A stretch of 32,304 nt of DNA from the NCBI GenBank assembly GCA_015661205.1, contig JACVXV010000014.1, positions 1-32,304 of the forward strand, in the 5' to 3' direction. Below are positions 14,635-23,404 of the stretch, piece after piece. Numbering within the stretch: the first letter of the stretch is position 1; every line of letters starts with the position of its first letter. The translations under genes and the position numbers were made by a program. Origin of the DNA: Candidatus Brocadiaceae bacterium. GTDB lineage: Bacteria; Planctomycetota; Brocadiia; Brocadiales; Brocadiaceae. The notes below the pieces were generated by a model. It did no database searches. It was not told the origin of the DNA and saw only the letters and a list, made by a program, of their open reading frames with translations.

Positions 14635-15676
14635 CGATTTAGCGGACAATACCGGAGAATGGCTGAGGGGAACCGGCTCCGAGTCGGACATTGTAATAAG
14701 CAGCCGGATCCGCCTGGCGCGGAACGTTGCCAGATTCCCATTCCTTTCAAGGGCCAACGTCAAACAAAAGAAGGAACTTGAATTGACCGTGCGGAACAAG
14801 ATCAAGGATGCTGACATTACACCGGACATCTGCTACGTTAATCTGGCCGATATTACCTCGATTGACAGGCTCTTCCTGGTAGAGCGGCACCTTATCAGCC
14901 GTGAACATGCGGGGGGCGAAGGCGAAAGGGGGGTCGCCTTTGGCAAGGAGGAGACGATCAGTCTTATGGTTAATGAAGAGGACCATTTGAGGATTCAGGT
15001 AATACGCTCCGGCTTTGAGTTGCGTGAGGCCTGGAAAACGATTGATGACATTGATAACAAACTGGAAAAAAGGTTGAATTATGCGTACAATTCACGATTT
15101 GGCTACCTGACGGCGTGTCCTACAAACGTAGGCACGGGAATGAGGGCTTCGGTTATGCTGCACTTGCCCGCATTGGGAATGACGCACCATATTGAAAAGG
15201 TGTTCAATGCCGTAGCGAAGCTTGGCCTGGTGGTGAGAGGATTATATGGTGAGGGGACTCAGGTTTCGGGGGATCTGTATCAAATATCGAATCAGTTTAC
15301 CCTCGGCAAATCGGAAATGGAGATTATAGAAATCATAGAAAGCGTGATTCCGCGTATTACCAACTATGAGCGGATGGCGCGAAAGGCGCTGGTTGCTGAA
15401 AATAAAGAGCAATTGGAGGACCGCGTGTGGCGGTCTTATGGCATGTTGAAAGTGGCAAGGATGATTTCTTCCGAAGAGATCATGCATTTGCTGTCTCAGG
15501 TGCGCATGGGAGTCAATTTAGGTATAATTAGCGACGTTGAGATGAAGACATTGAACGAGCTCTTTATCCTCACGCTCCCCGGCCACCTTCAAAAACTAGA
15601 GGGACGGGAACTTTCGTCTGCACAAAGAAATATTATCCGAGCGGCGTACGTAAGAAAACGCCTGGAAAAGATATAA
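14621..15676 (+). CDS. mcsB: McsB, protein-arginine kinase
   Basis: 351 residues from the ATG at 14621. A GTG at 14612 is in frame, but the ATG start gives MVKISDLADNTGEWL, which matches the usual McsB N terminus in length. It phosphorylates arginines on damaged proteins, marking them for ClpC. It shows SESDIVISSRIRLARN, the NEEDHLRIQ loop, the nucleotide-binding and catalytic CPTNVGTG motif and RGLYGEGTQ, all typical of phosphagen-kinase-like McsB. It overlaps mcsA by 14 bases and lies 21 bases before clpC, so the three are almost certainly one operon. Confidence 0.96.
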   Translation: MVKISDLADNTGEWLRGTGSESDIVISSRIRLARNVARFPFLSRANVKQKKELELTVRNKIKDADITPDICYVNLADITSIDRLFLVERHLISREHAGGEGERGVAFGKEETISLMVNEEDHLRIQVIRSGFELREAWKTIDDIDNKLEKRLNYAYNSRFGYLTACPTNVGTGMRASVMLHLPALGMTHHIEKVFNAVAKLGLVVRGLYGEGTQVSGDLYQISNQFTLGKSEMEIIEIIESVIPRITNYERMARKALVAENKEQLEDRVWRSYGMLKVARMISSEEIMHLLSQVRMGVNLGIISDVEMKTLNELFILTLPGHLQKLEGRELSSAQRNIIRAAYVRKRLEKI

Positions 15677-15697
15677 AGTTGAAAGGTAGGTGTATTT

Positions 15698-18178
15698 ATG
15701 TTTGATCGATTTACAGACCGTGCCAGAAAGGTTATGGCCCTTGCACGAGAGGAGGCCAGGCGGTTTAACCACGAATATATTGGAACAGAGCATATTTTGT
15801 TGGGATTAGTGAAGGAAGGCAGCGGCGTTGCGGCAAACGTCCTGCAAAACCTTGATATAGAGATGAAGAAGATACGCCTGGAAGTGGAAAAAATCGTCCA
15901 AAGCGGTTCAGACCTGGTTTCCGTAGGGCAGTTGCCTTTTACCCCACGGGTAAAAAAGGTGCTGGAATACGCGATGGAAGAGGCACGGGCTTTGGGACAT
16001 AACTACATCGGTACGGAACACCTGCTCCTGGGTTTACTCAGAGAGCAGGAAGGCGTTGCAGCCCAGGTGTTGTTGAACCTGGGGGTAAAGCTGGAAGACG
16101 TGCGCGAAGAGGTCATCGGCCTGTTGGGTGCGGAATCCACTCAAGGCGCTGCAAATCCGGAAAAAGACGAAAAGAAGGGGAAGTCGAAGACCCCGGCCCT
16201 GGACGCCTTTGGCCGCGACCTTACGCAACAGGCACGGGACCACGAGCTTGACCCGGTTATCGGACGGCAGGGGGTAATCGAGCGGGTAATTCAGGTGTTA
16301 TGCCGCAGGACGAAGAACAATCCCGTGTTGTTGGGCGAAGCAGGGGTTGGAAAGACGGCCATCGTTGAGGGACTCGCGCAAGCCGTTGTGCAGGGCAATA
16401 TCCCTGAGTTGCTCAGAGACCGAAGAATCGTTGCCCTTGACCTTGCCATGATGGTTGCGGGTACGAAATACCGGGGGCAATTTGAGGAGCGGATTAAGGC
16501 CGTTATGTCCGAGGTAAAACGGGTAAAAAACGTCATCCTCTTTATTGACGAGTTGCACACCCTGGTTGGCGCTGGCGGCGCGGAAGGCGCGATTGACGCG
16601 TCCAACGTTTTAAAACCTGCCTTATCAAGAGGGGAAATCCAGTGTATCGGTGCCACCACCCTTGACGAATACCGAAAATACATCGAAAAAGACGGCGCAC
16701 TTGAAAGGAGATTTCAGACAATCGTTGTCGAACCTCCTACAAAGACCGAGACTGTCGAGATTTTAAAAGGCCTCAAAGACCGATACGAGGCGCACCACAA
16801 GGTGCAAATCACTGATGAAGCATTAGAGGCTGCAACGGAACTGTCAACCCGCTATATAACGGGCAGATTTCTTCCCGACAAGGCAATTGATGTAATTGAT
16901 GAGGCGTGTGCAAGGGTAAGGCTTAAAGCTACCACCCAGCCGCCCGATTTAAGGCACATAGAGGAGGAAATCAATAAACTTGAAAAAGACAAAGATGAAG
17001 CTGTGGCAATCCAGGATTTTGAAAGGGCCGCGCGGTTAAGAGATAAAGCGGATAAACTAAAAAAGAAAAAGGAAACCATTGAAAAAGAGTGGCGTGAAAG
17101 CCGTGCTGAGATTGAAGGCGTAGTGAATGGCGAGGTTGTGGCTGAAGTAGTTTCCAAGATGACGGGCATTCCCATTACGCGTATTGAATCTGCCGAGGCC
17201 AAACGGCTGCTTCGCATGGAAGAGGAATTGCATAAGATGGTAATTAGCCAGGAAGAGGCGACAAAGGCCGTCTCCAAGGCGATACGGCGGTCACGCGCCG
17301 GGCTGAAGAACCCCAACCGCCCGGTGGCTTCGTTTATATTCGTTGGACCGTCCGGTGTGGGTAAGACACATCTTGCTCGCTCGCTGGCAAAGTTTATGTT
17401 TGGAGAAGAGGATGCTTTGATCCAGATTGACATGTCGGAATACATGGAAAAGCACAACATCTCCAGACTCATTGGCGCACCGCCGGGCTACGTAGGTTAT
17501 GAGGAAGGTGGACAACTGACGGAAAAGATACGCCGCCGTCCTTACGCCGTTGTATTGCTTGATGAAATTGAAAAGGCCCATCCTGACGTCTTTAACATGT
17601 TGTTGCAAATCATGGAAGACGGAAAGCTGACGGACAGTTTCGGCCGCCACGTGGATTTCCGGAACGTGGTTATCATTATGACATCGAACATCGGGGCGGA
17701 CGTCATAAAAAACCAGGCGCACCTGGGTTTTAAAAAGTCGTCGGACGAACATTCCTACGATATCATGAAAGAACAGTTAAAGAAAGAGGTGGAAAAACAC
17801 TTCCGCCCTGAATTCCTTAACCGTGTGGATAATATTATCGTCTTTAAACCTCTGGCTAAAACCGACCTGAAGAAGATTATTGAAATCGAGTTGGAAACGG
17901 TTAAGAAGAGGATGGAAAACTATAACGTCAGCATCACGGTGACGGACGAGGCCTTGGATTTCTTAATAGATAAAGGATACAACCAAAATTTCGGCGCTCG
18001 TCCGCTCAGAAGGGCAATAGAAACTTATTTGGAAGACCCTATTTCGGAAGAAATACTCCAGGGCAAGTACGAAGGGAAAAAGCAGATTAAGGCAAAGGTG
18101 CTGGATGATAAGCTGGTATTTGAAGAGATCATTGATACCCCTGAGCCGCTATTGGCAAATGCCGGCAGCAGTCTTTAG
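15698..18178 (+). CDS. clpC: ClpC, AAA+ unfoldase of the ClpCP protease
   Basis: 826 residues. Two N-terminal Clp_N repeats (~1-145) bind substrates and, in Bacillus, phosphoarginine. D1 has Walker A GEAGVGKT (213-220); a coiled M-region follows, with a UVR-like motif ([17 protein letters not shown], about 430-450), as in ClpC. D2 has Walker A GPSGVGKT (550-557), the GYVGYEEGG pore loop, and an LGF tripeptide near residue 677, in the place where Clp ATPases dock to ClpP. It would unfold arginine-phosphorylated proteins for ClpP; clpP is not in the window. Expression is likely with mcsA and mcsB. No CtsR box or CIRCE element was recognised upstream of mcsA. A strong terminator follows at 18203-18234. 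Confidence 0.97.
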   Translation: MFDRFTDRARKVMALAREEARRFNHEYIGTEHILLGLVKEGSGVAANVLQNLDIEMKKIRLEVEKIVQSGSDLVSVGQLPFTPRVKKVLEYAMEEARALGHNYIGTEHLLLGLLREQEGVAAQVLLNLGVKLEDVREEVIGLLGAESTQGAANPEKDEKKGKSKTPALDAFGRDLTQQARDHELDPVIGRQGVIERVIQVLCRRTKNNPVLLGEAGVGKTAIVEGLAQAVVQGNIPELLRDRRIVALDLAMMVAGTKYRGQFEERIKAVMSEVKRVKNVILFIDELHTLVGAGGAEGAIDASNVLKPALSRGEIQCIGATTLDEYRKYIEKDGALERRFQTIVVEPPTKTETVEILKGLKDRYEAHHKVQITDEALEAATELSTRYITGRFLPDKAIDVIDEACARVRLKATTQPPDLRHIEEEINKLEKDKDEAVAIQDFERAARLRDKADKLKKKKETIEKEWRESRAEIEGVVNGEVVAEVVSKMTGIPITRIESAEAKRLLRMEEELHKMVISQEEATKAVSKAIRRSRAGLKNPNRPVASFIFVGPSGVGKTHLARSLAKFMFGEEDALIQIDMSEYMEKHNISRLIGAPPGYVGYEEGGQLTEKIRRRPYAVVLLDEIEKAHPDVFNMLLQIMEDGKLTDSFGRHVDFRNVVIIMTSNIGADVIKNQAHLGFKKSSDEHSYDIMKEQLKKEVEKHFRPEFLNRVDNIIVFKPLAKTDLKKIIEIELETVKKRMENYNVSITVTDEALDFLIDKGYNQNFGARPLRRAIETYLEDPISEEILQGKYEGKKQIKAKVLDDKLVFEEIIDTPEPLLANAGSSL

Positions 18179-18202
18179 ATGAAATAAACTAGTGTTGAAA
18201 TA

Positions 18203-18234
18203 CAAAAAGGGAAGAGTAGGCTCTTCCCTTTTTG
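18203..18234 (+). terminator. Rho-independent terminator of the mcsA-mcsB-clpC operon
   Basis: A perfect 14-bp stem (CAAAAAGGGAAGAG and its complement) with a 4-base TAGG loop, and the right arm ends in a T-run. It lies 24 bases after the clpC stop. Confidence 0.92.
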
Positions 18235-18313
18235 TTTATGGATGATTGTGGTTTCGCTTTACTCAAACACTTATGTTTACCGTCAAAAGGTTTAAAATCA
18301 CTTACTGTGGCTG

Positions 18314-18342
18314 TTTACAGTATACACTCGGTGGCTTTTAAT
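18314..18342 (+). promoter_or_regulatory. Sigma70-type promoter of the decayed hicBA module
   Basis: TTTACA (18314-18319), 17-base spacer, TTTAAT (18337-18342); five of six bases match consensus in each box. The expected start is only about 11 bases from the hicB start codon, at the AAGGAGG ribosome binding site (18348-18354). Confidence 0.4.
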
Positions 18343-18359
18343 TGCTTAAGGAGGTACGT

Positions 18360-18578
18360 TTGAAATTTAAGGTTATAATAACCTATGACTCTGAATATGA
18401 TGGATATGTAGTTGATGTGCCTGAACTTGTTGGCTGTATGAGCTAGGGCAAGACAATAGACGATGCCTTAAATAATATAAAAGACGCAATCAGGGGATGG
18501 TTAGAGGTAGAGAAAAAACGCGGAAGATTTGAAGTCATAGAAGAATGGGAAGTGTTTCTGGGAGAGGTTACTGTTTAA
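18360..18578 (+). pseudogene. hicB: hicB antitoxin gene interrupted by an amber codon
   Basis: TTG start 5 bases after a perfect AAGGAGG. In one frame it reads MKFKVIITYDSEYDGYVVDV, then PELVGCMS, a stop, then GKTIDDALNNIKDAIRGWL and on to VTV and a normal stop: 72 codons, the usual short HicB length. The stop is TAG at 18444-18446, exactly where HicB proteins have Gln in the conserved LxGCxSxG/Q-GxT region, so a single CAG to TAG change accounts for it. HicB normally neutralises HicA and represses the operon. Suppression or a sequencing error would be the alternatives. Confidence 0.75.
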
Positions 18579-18888
18579 GTGAGTATCTTTTCTAACATTT
18601 CTGGCAAAGAAGCGGTAAAAATATTTCAGAAGCTTGGCTATGTCTTTGACCATCAGACCGGCAGTCACATGATATAGCCAAAAGCATCTGTTTTTCGAAA
18701 AAACGAGGCAGGCTTTTCCCATATTTACCGGTTTTATCATCGAAAACTTGATTTGTTTGGCTATATTTTATCATGAGTCAAGACCAACCTTATCAATACC
18801 TAGTCATAAGGAATTAGCACCCGGCTTGTTAAGAGGATTAATAAGAAAAAGCGGATTAACTGTTGATGAATTCTTAGATGCTAGGTGA
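18579..18888 (+). pseudogene. hicA: hicA toxin gene split by a miniature element
   Basis: It starts at GTG directly after the hicB stop. The N-terminal half reads VSIFSNISGKEAVKIFQKLG, then YVFDHQTGSHMI with the catalytic GSH. After an 89-bp insertion the other half resumes: RPTLSIPSHKELAPGLLRGL followed by IRKSGLTVDEFLDAR and a stop, as in HicA. Removing 18675-18763 plus one TA restores a continuous frame (GSHMIFYHESRPTLSIP). HicA is a double-stranded-RNA-binding-fold mRNA interferase. Inactivation of the toxin makes loss of the antitoxin tolerable. Confidence 0.8.
18673..18765. mobile_element. 89-bp MITE-like element inserted in hicA, flanked by TA
   Basis: The left end TATAGCCAAA (18673-18682) and right end TTTGGCTATA (18756-18765) are inverted repeats. 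The outermost TA on each side is best read as target duplication, since removing one copy with the element repairs the hicA frame. A TA target and short terminal repeats are characteristic of IS630/Tc1-mariner-mobilised MITEs; the family assignment is inference. No coding frame inside. Confidence 0.7.
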
Positions 18889-19060
18889 CTTTTTAAAAGT
18901 TGCGCATCAGTTAGCGTCGGCATAATAATGGTTTTCAATTAATGAACGCAAAGTTCTTATTTCAACCAATGCCTGTGAGCTTAACAAAACTTCTGGCTCC
19001 TTTATTTAAAATTAGGTAAGGTTGGGCGTTGAATTATGGGAAAAAATCGCTTTAAAGTAA

Positions 19061-19343
19061 ATAAAAATTGAATTGCCGGGTGACTTAGGAGGCATTGCTT
19101 CAAGCAAAGAAATAATAACGATGCTCCTGGATAAGGCGTTGAGCAAGGCGGAATATTTTGGAAGCAGGTGTAGAGTGTTTGAAGAAAAATATGGTATGGA
19201 TGTTGTTTTTTTCAAAAAACGGGTAGAAGAAAACAAGGATGAAATCTTTACAGAATGGGATGATCTGGTTGTCTGGGAAGGATATGCGCTTGGCTATGAA
19301 GAATGGAAAAAAATATGAGGAATTAAAAAGGTGCATGGAATAA
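19061..19343 (+). pseudogene. Decayed antitoxin of a TumE/DUF6516-type toxin-antitoxin pair
   Basis: A clear protein runs KIELPGDLGGIASSKEIITM, then LLDKALSKAEYFGSRCRVFE and EKYGMDVVFFKKRVEE... to EWDDLVVWEGYALGYEEW. I recognise the pattern from small proteins encoded beside DUF6516/TumE toxins; this is from memory. Two lesions: the start position carries ATA (19061) instead of ATG, and a run of seven A near 19311 shifts the frame so it stops early at WKKI. With one A fewer it would end KKYEELKRCME and stop at 19343, overlapping the toxin start. A TTG at 19073 could still give a shortened 81-residue product. Confidence 0.5.
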
Positions 19344-19502
19344 TATCTGCGCTAAAAGCATCTAACCTTTTTAATGCAATTGATGTCCTCGAACTTATAG
19401 ATGAAGATTGTGTAAAGTTACTCAAAATAAAGTCAAAGTATATTCATCTCATAGGGTTAATATTGAAGATGTAATAAAAAAGTAAAAGAAAGTATCAAAT
19501 AA
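19331..19502 (+). pseudogene. Decayed TumE/DUF6516-like toxin with internal deletion
   Basis: From GTG 19331 the frame reads HGIISALKASNLFNAIDVLE followed by LIDEDCVKLLKIKSK, resembling the N terminus of DUF6516-type toxins, and ends after 47 residues. A different frame directly downstream gives SSHRVNIEDVIKK and, after another A-run slip, VKESIK and stop, resembling the C terminus. The middle (expected tens of residues) is missing. So the gene is an internal-deletion relic. Family assignment is moderate. Confidence 0.45.
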
Positions 19503-19993
19503 GAAAAGAGAAAAATTAGTGAAAACGAAGATACACGGTGTCTTCTTCTACCGGTTCTCAATCAGGTTTTCGAGGATTCTTTAATTTTGTTTTAGCCGTC
19601 GAATATTTTGAAGAATTTCAAAAAATGAGCCATTCTCACAAAGAGTACCGTAGTCAAACGTGTATTTCGCCAATTAGCCAAAGCGTTACCTACCGAAAAA
19701 CAGTCACATCCTCAACCGTATGAAAATGTATTACCACAATCCACTCATGTTTGTACAAATTCCTCATCCCCTAAAAATTCAAATAAATGGTAGGCAATGC
19801 CTACCCTACCTGACCGGATGGGTTGTGCCACTCCGCAATATCAATTGCCGGGACGTAAAAAGGGAATTTTAACCGAATGATACTGAAAGTTAAGCAATGC
19901 GCGGTAATGGCGGTTTGTGAGTGGGGAAATCTCTTGACAGAACGAAGGTGAAGGAATAGAATCTTGCCGTCCTTCAAAACAGGGAGAAAGAAA
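19503..19993. other. 491-base region, no recognised gene
   Basis: Several short frames (for example VKRVFRQLAKALPTEKQSHP near 19653-19712) look like fragments of unknown proteins shifted between frames, but none is recognisable. A palindrome GGTAGGCAATGCCTACC lies at 19789-19805. It probably holds debris upstream of the polysaccharide locus. Confidence 0.5.
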
Positions 19994-20998
19994 TTGGCAA
20001 CTGTAAGCGTACTGATAGTAACTTATAATATACAAGAAACGATCGTGGAATGCCTTGAGTCCTTAAATGATCAAAAATTTAAGGATATTGAAGCTATTTT
20101 GGTCGACAATAATTCAAAAGATAATACGAAAGCGCTTGTCGAATCATTTAAAAGCAAGGCATCTTACCCGCTCAAAACAATATATTTAGATACCAACACA
20201 GGCTTTTGCCTTGGAAATAATACCGCATTGAAACATGCCGGCGGGAAATATATTGCACTGTTGAACCCGGACGCCAGGGCAGATAGCCGTTGGCTTGAGG
20301 AGTTAGTAGCGGCTATGGACAGCAATAGTGCGGTGGGGGTTTGTGCGTCAAAGGTGCTTACCTGGGACTCTAGTGCTATCGACAGCGCCGGAGACATGAT
20401 GTTATCAACCTTTCGATGCTTTAAACGTGAGGCTGCAAATCCCGATAGGTACCATCAGCCTGAACTCGTTTTTGGCGCTTGTGCGGCAGGAGCTTTATAT
20501 AGAAAAGAAATGATAGAACAAATAGGTTTCTTTGACGAAGATTTTTTCCTTCAGTGTGAGGATACGGATTTAAATTTCAGATCACAACTTGCCGGTTGGA
20601 AGGTTACTTACGTACCCACAGCCTTAATATACCATAAGGTCAGTAACTCGATAGGCAAGACGTCTGACGTAGGGGTTTACTATAGTCAGCGAAATATGGA
20701 ATTCGTCAGGATAAAGAACGTTCCGGTTTCGATATTAATTATGTATACTCCGCACATTGTGTTAGGTTTTATAATCGATTTTGTATACTTTGGCTTAATA
20801 CTCTCAAAGTGGAGGTTGTTCATCAAGGCAAAGATTGACGCCCTAAAGATGCTCTCTACGATGCTCAAGAAGAGGAAACAGATAGCAAAAGAGATCAAAA
20901 AGGTTGACAATGCCTATATAAGGTCGTTGATAAACCCGTTATTCAATGATAGACATTTTATTAAGTTGAAATTGAAAAGAATTGTGACAAAGAAATAG
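19994..20998 (+). CDS. Glycosyltransferase family 2 (rhamnosyltransferase-like)
   Basis: 334 residues from TTG 19994, which has GGGAG 8 bases upstream and gives LATVSVLIVTYN (initiating Leu codon read as Met). A TTG at 19964 with AAGGA would add 10 residues and cannot be excluded. It has the GT-A fold: VSVLIVTYN, DNNSKDNT, LLNPDARADSRWLEEL (the donor/metal region, NPD rather than DxD), and GACAAGALYRKEMIEQIGFF followed by QCEDTDLNFR, the acceptor-side ED motif. This pattern is that of WbbL/RfbF-like O-antigen rhamnosyltransferases. Two hydrophobic stretches near 245-275 suggest membrane attachment. First gene of the polysaccharide locus; the permease gene follows by 40 bases. Confidence 0.9.
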   Translation: MATVSVLIVTYNIQETIVECLESLNDQKFKDIEAILVDNNSKDNTKALVESFKSKASYPLKTIYLDTNTGFCLGNNTALKHAGGKYIALLNPDARADSRWLEELVAAMDSNSAVGVCASKVLTWDSSAIDSAGDMMLSTFRCFKREAANPDRYHQPELVFGACAAGALYRKEMIEQIGFFDEDFFLQCEDTDLNFRSQLAGWKVTYVPTALIYHKVSNSIGKTSDVGVYYSQRNMEFVRIKNVPVSILIMYTPHIVLGFIIDFVYFGLILSKWRLFIKAKIDALKMLSTMLKKRKQIAKEIKKVDNAYIRSLINPLFNDRHFIKLKLKRIVTKK

Positions 20999-21038
20999 TA
21001 GAGTTTTTTCAGAATATAATTATCATGAAGCTTCCCAA

Positions 21039-21869
21039 ATGGATGAGCAAGAACATACGCTACTAATAGAGGCCGGACGTACTGAACTGCATTACTGGAA
21101 AGACCTGTGGCGTTTTCGCGAGTTATTTTACTTCCTGTCGTGGCGTGATATTTTAGTACGGTACAAGCAGACGGTCATTGGCATTGCCTGGAGCGTAATC
21201 AGGCCGCTGATGACCATGGTCGTATTTACGGTTGTGTTTGGAAAACTGGCCAAACTTCCGTCTGAAGGGGCGCCGTATCCGATGCTGGTCTATGTCGCCA
21301 TGCTTCCTTGGCAGTTTTTTGCAAATTCGTTGACTGAAAGCAGCAATTCGTTGATTACGAATGCAAATATGCTGTCAAAGGTCTATTTCCCACGCATTAT
21401 TATGCCGGCCAGTGCGGTAATTGTCAGTTTGGTGGATTTTCTGATTTCTTTTTTTATTCTTGTTGTCTTGATGATTTGGTACCAATTTATACCCGATTGG
21501 CGGATAGTTACTTTGCCGTTTTTTCTGTTCCTTGCTTTGATCGCATCCCTAGGCTTCGGATTCTGGCTTGCTGCACTGAATGTAAAATATCGTGATTTCA
21601 GGTACATCGTGCCATTTATCGTGCAGTTCGGCCTTTACATTTCACCGGTAGGTTTTAGCACAAATGTAGTACCGGAGAAGTGGAGGCTCTTATATTCATT
21701 GAATCCGATGGTGGGGGTCATTGATGGTTTTAGATGGGCAATATTAGGTGGAGACGTCAAAATCTACTGGCAAGGTTTTTTTCTTTCAACAGGTCTTGTT
21801 TTTATATTATTTATAGCTGGTGTGTCATATTTCAGAAAAACAGAACGGTACTTTGCTGATATAATTTAA
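21039..21869 (+). CDS. wzm: ABC-2 type polysaccharide export permease (Wzm), first copy
   Basis: 276 residues. Six hydrophobic segments follow an amphipathic N-terminal region (YFLSWRDILVRYKQTVIGIA), the Wzm/TagG/KpsM signature. SVIRPLMTMVVFTVVFG, a PWQFFANSL loop, and NVKYRDFRYIVPF and ISPVGFS are typical of ABC-2 polysaccharide permeases. It would form a dimeric channel for an undecaprenyl-linked glycan. The matching ATPase starts 221 bases downstream, an unusually large gap inside such a pair. Confidence 0.93.
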   Translation: MDEQEHTLLIEAGRTELHYWKDLWRFRELFYFLSWRDILVRYKQTVIGIAWSVIRPLMTMVVFTVVFGKLAKLPSEGAPYPMLVYVAMLPWQFFANSLTESSNSLITNANMLSKVYFPRIIMPASAVIVSLVDFLISFFILVVLMIWYQFIPDWRIVTLPFFLFLALIASLGFGFWLAALNVKYRDFRYIVPFIVQFGLYISPVGFSTNVVPEKWRLLYSLNPMVGVIDGFRWAILGGDVKIYWQGFFLSTGLVFILFIAGVSYFRKTERYFADII

Positions 21870-22090
21870 AGATGAACTAGCTCTCATAGTGCATGAAATT
21901 AAACATACGGGGATAGAACTATTAAAAGAGTGATTAGTTAATGGTGAAAAGTGAAAGTTGTGGAGAAGACGGAAACAGATAATAAAACTGATGCAATTGC
22001 CGCAAAACTGGACTGGCAGGTCTAATTAAATATGCCAAACAGAAGGCAACCGAGAAGTGAGTTCTTTCACTATTTACCGTTCACGGATTT
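21870..22090. repeat. 221-base gap with inverted repeat between wzm and wzt
   Basis: AATGGTGAAAAGTGAAAG (about 21940-21957) is largely complementary to CTTTCACTATTTACCGTTCAC (about 22064-22084, 21 bases with mismatches). The ~105 bases inside carry no recognisable protein. It looks like a palindromic element inserted between the permease and ATPase genes. Confidence 0.45.
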
Positions 22091-23392
22091 ATGAATACAG
22101 TCATTAAGGTTGAAAATTTAGGCAAAAAATATTTTCTCAGGCATCAAAAAGAAGAGCGTTATTCAGCATTGCGTGATGTTATTACTAATAAGCTAAAATC
22201 TCTTGGTAAAAGAGTTTTTAATCACGAGAGTCACGAACCAACAATAGGGAATGCTTCAGTTGAAGAATTTTGGGCGCTTAAAGATGTATCTTTTGAGATT
22301 AAACAAGGGGATAGAGTAGGGATTATTGGCCGCAACGGCGCCGGGAAATCGACGCTCCTTAAGATATTAAGCCGAATTACTGAACCGACAACCGGGCGTG
22401 TTGCCATAAAAGGCAGGGTCGCAAGTCTTTTGGAAGTGGGGACGGGTTTTCATCCAGAGCTTACGGGGCGAGAAAATATTTTCCTTAATGGGGCAATATT
22501 AGGCATGCGTAGAGCGGAGATAATCCGGAAGTTTGATGAGATGGTTGCTTTTGCTGAAGTAGAGAAATTTCTTGATACTCCAGTCAAAAGATACTCTTCC
22601 GGCATGTATGTACGCCTAGCATTTGCCGTAGCCGCCCATCTAGAGCCTGAGATACTGATCATTGACGAGGTGCTTGCGGTTGGAGACGCGCAGTTCCAAA
22701 AAAAATGCCTCGGAAAAATGGAAGACGTGGCAAGAGGTGGGAGAACGGTGTTGTTTGTTAGTCACAATATGAACGCGATTGAACAGCTTTGCACAAGTGC
22801 GTTACTCTTGGAAAGAGGGGTTGTAAAAAAATACGATGCCGACGTTTGCTCTGTAATTAAAGAATATCTGTTTGGATCAGACGGTGAAACCAAAAATGAA
22901 TGGGTGAATCCCGGTAAGATTTTAGAAAATCCTTGGTTCAAACCCCTAAAATTATACTTAACAAATGAGCATGGTGGTAAGCATGATGGTGTTTTCAAAA
23001 ATGACACTGAAATTTGGCTTCAGGTAGAAGGGGAAATTAAGCAAACGGAACCCTCCCTTCAGATTGGATATGCAATATATTCCGAAGAGGGCAATCTATT
23101 GTATTGGTCATGCCACACCGACGTAATAGAAGAAGAATGGCCGAAATTAAATAATGGTTATTATGTATTCAGGAGCCAAATTCCCAAAAGATGGTTAAAT
23201 GAGGGAATGTATAGAATAGAGCTTATTGTTGCCCTTTACTTCAAACAATGGCTGAGTGAACCCGGTAAGAACGCCCCTTCTGTTTATTTGACCATTCAAG
23301 GGGGACTAAGCGACTCATCGTATTGGATGATAAGAAGGCCGGGTCTTTTAGCGCCGGTGCTGAGATGGGACACAAAGAACAAAACTACCTAA
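22091..23392 (+). CDS. wzt: Polysaccharide export ABC ATPase with C-terminal Wzt domain, first copy
   Basis: 433 residues. The ATPase half has Walker A GRNGAGKST (80-88), the signature YSSGMYVRLAFA (from 168), Walker B ILIIDE (Asp192) and the switch His in VSHN. Residues ~265-430 form a beta-rich Wzt_C-type domain, which in O9a-type systems binds the modified non-reducing end of the O-antigen and makes export depend on chain termination. That fits the two methyltransferase genes directly downstream. It pairs with the permease at 21039. Confidence 0.93.
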   Translation: MNTVIKVENLGKKYFLRHQKEERYSALRDVITNKLKSLGKRVFNHESHEPTIGNASVEEFWALKDVSFEIKQGDRVGIIGRNGAGKSTLLKILSRITEPTTGRVAIKGRVASLLEVGTGFHPELTGRENIFLNGAILGMRRAEIIRKFDEMVAFAEVEKFLDTPVKRYSSGMYVRLAFAVAAHLEPEILIIDEVLAVGDAQFQKKCLGKMEDVARGGRTVLFVSHNMNAIEQLCTSALLLERGVVKKYDADVCSVIKEYLFGSDGETKNEWVNPGKILENPWFKPLKLYLTNEHGGKHDGVFKNDTEIWLQVEGEIKQTEPSLQIGYAIYSEEGNLLYWSCHTDVIEEEWPKLNNGYYVFRSQIPKRWLNEGMYRIELIVALYFKQWLSEPGKNAPSVYLTIQGGLSDSSYWMIRRPGLLAPVLRWDTKNKTT

Positions 23393-23404
23393 AGACAGCG
23401 TTGT

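Noticed and set aside
19538-19723. 61-residue frame before the polysaccharide locus
   Set aside because: No family recognised, no ribosome binding site seen, and adjacent frames look equally protein-like; treated as debris.
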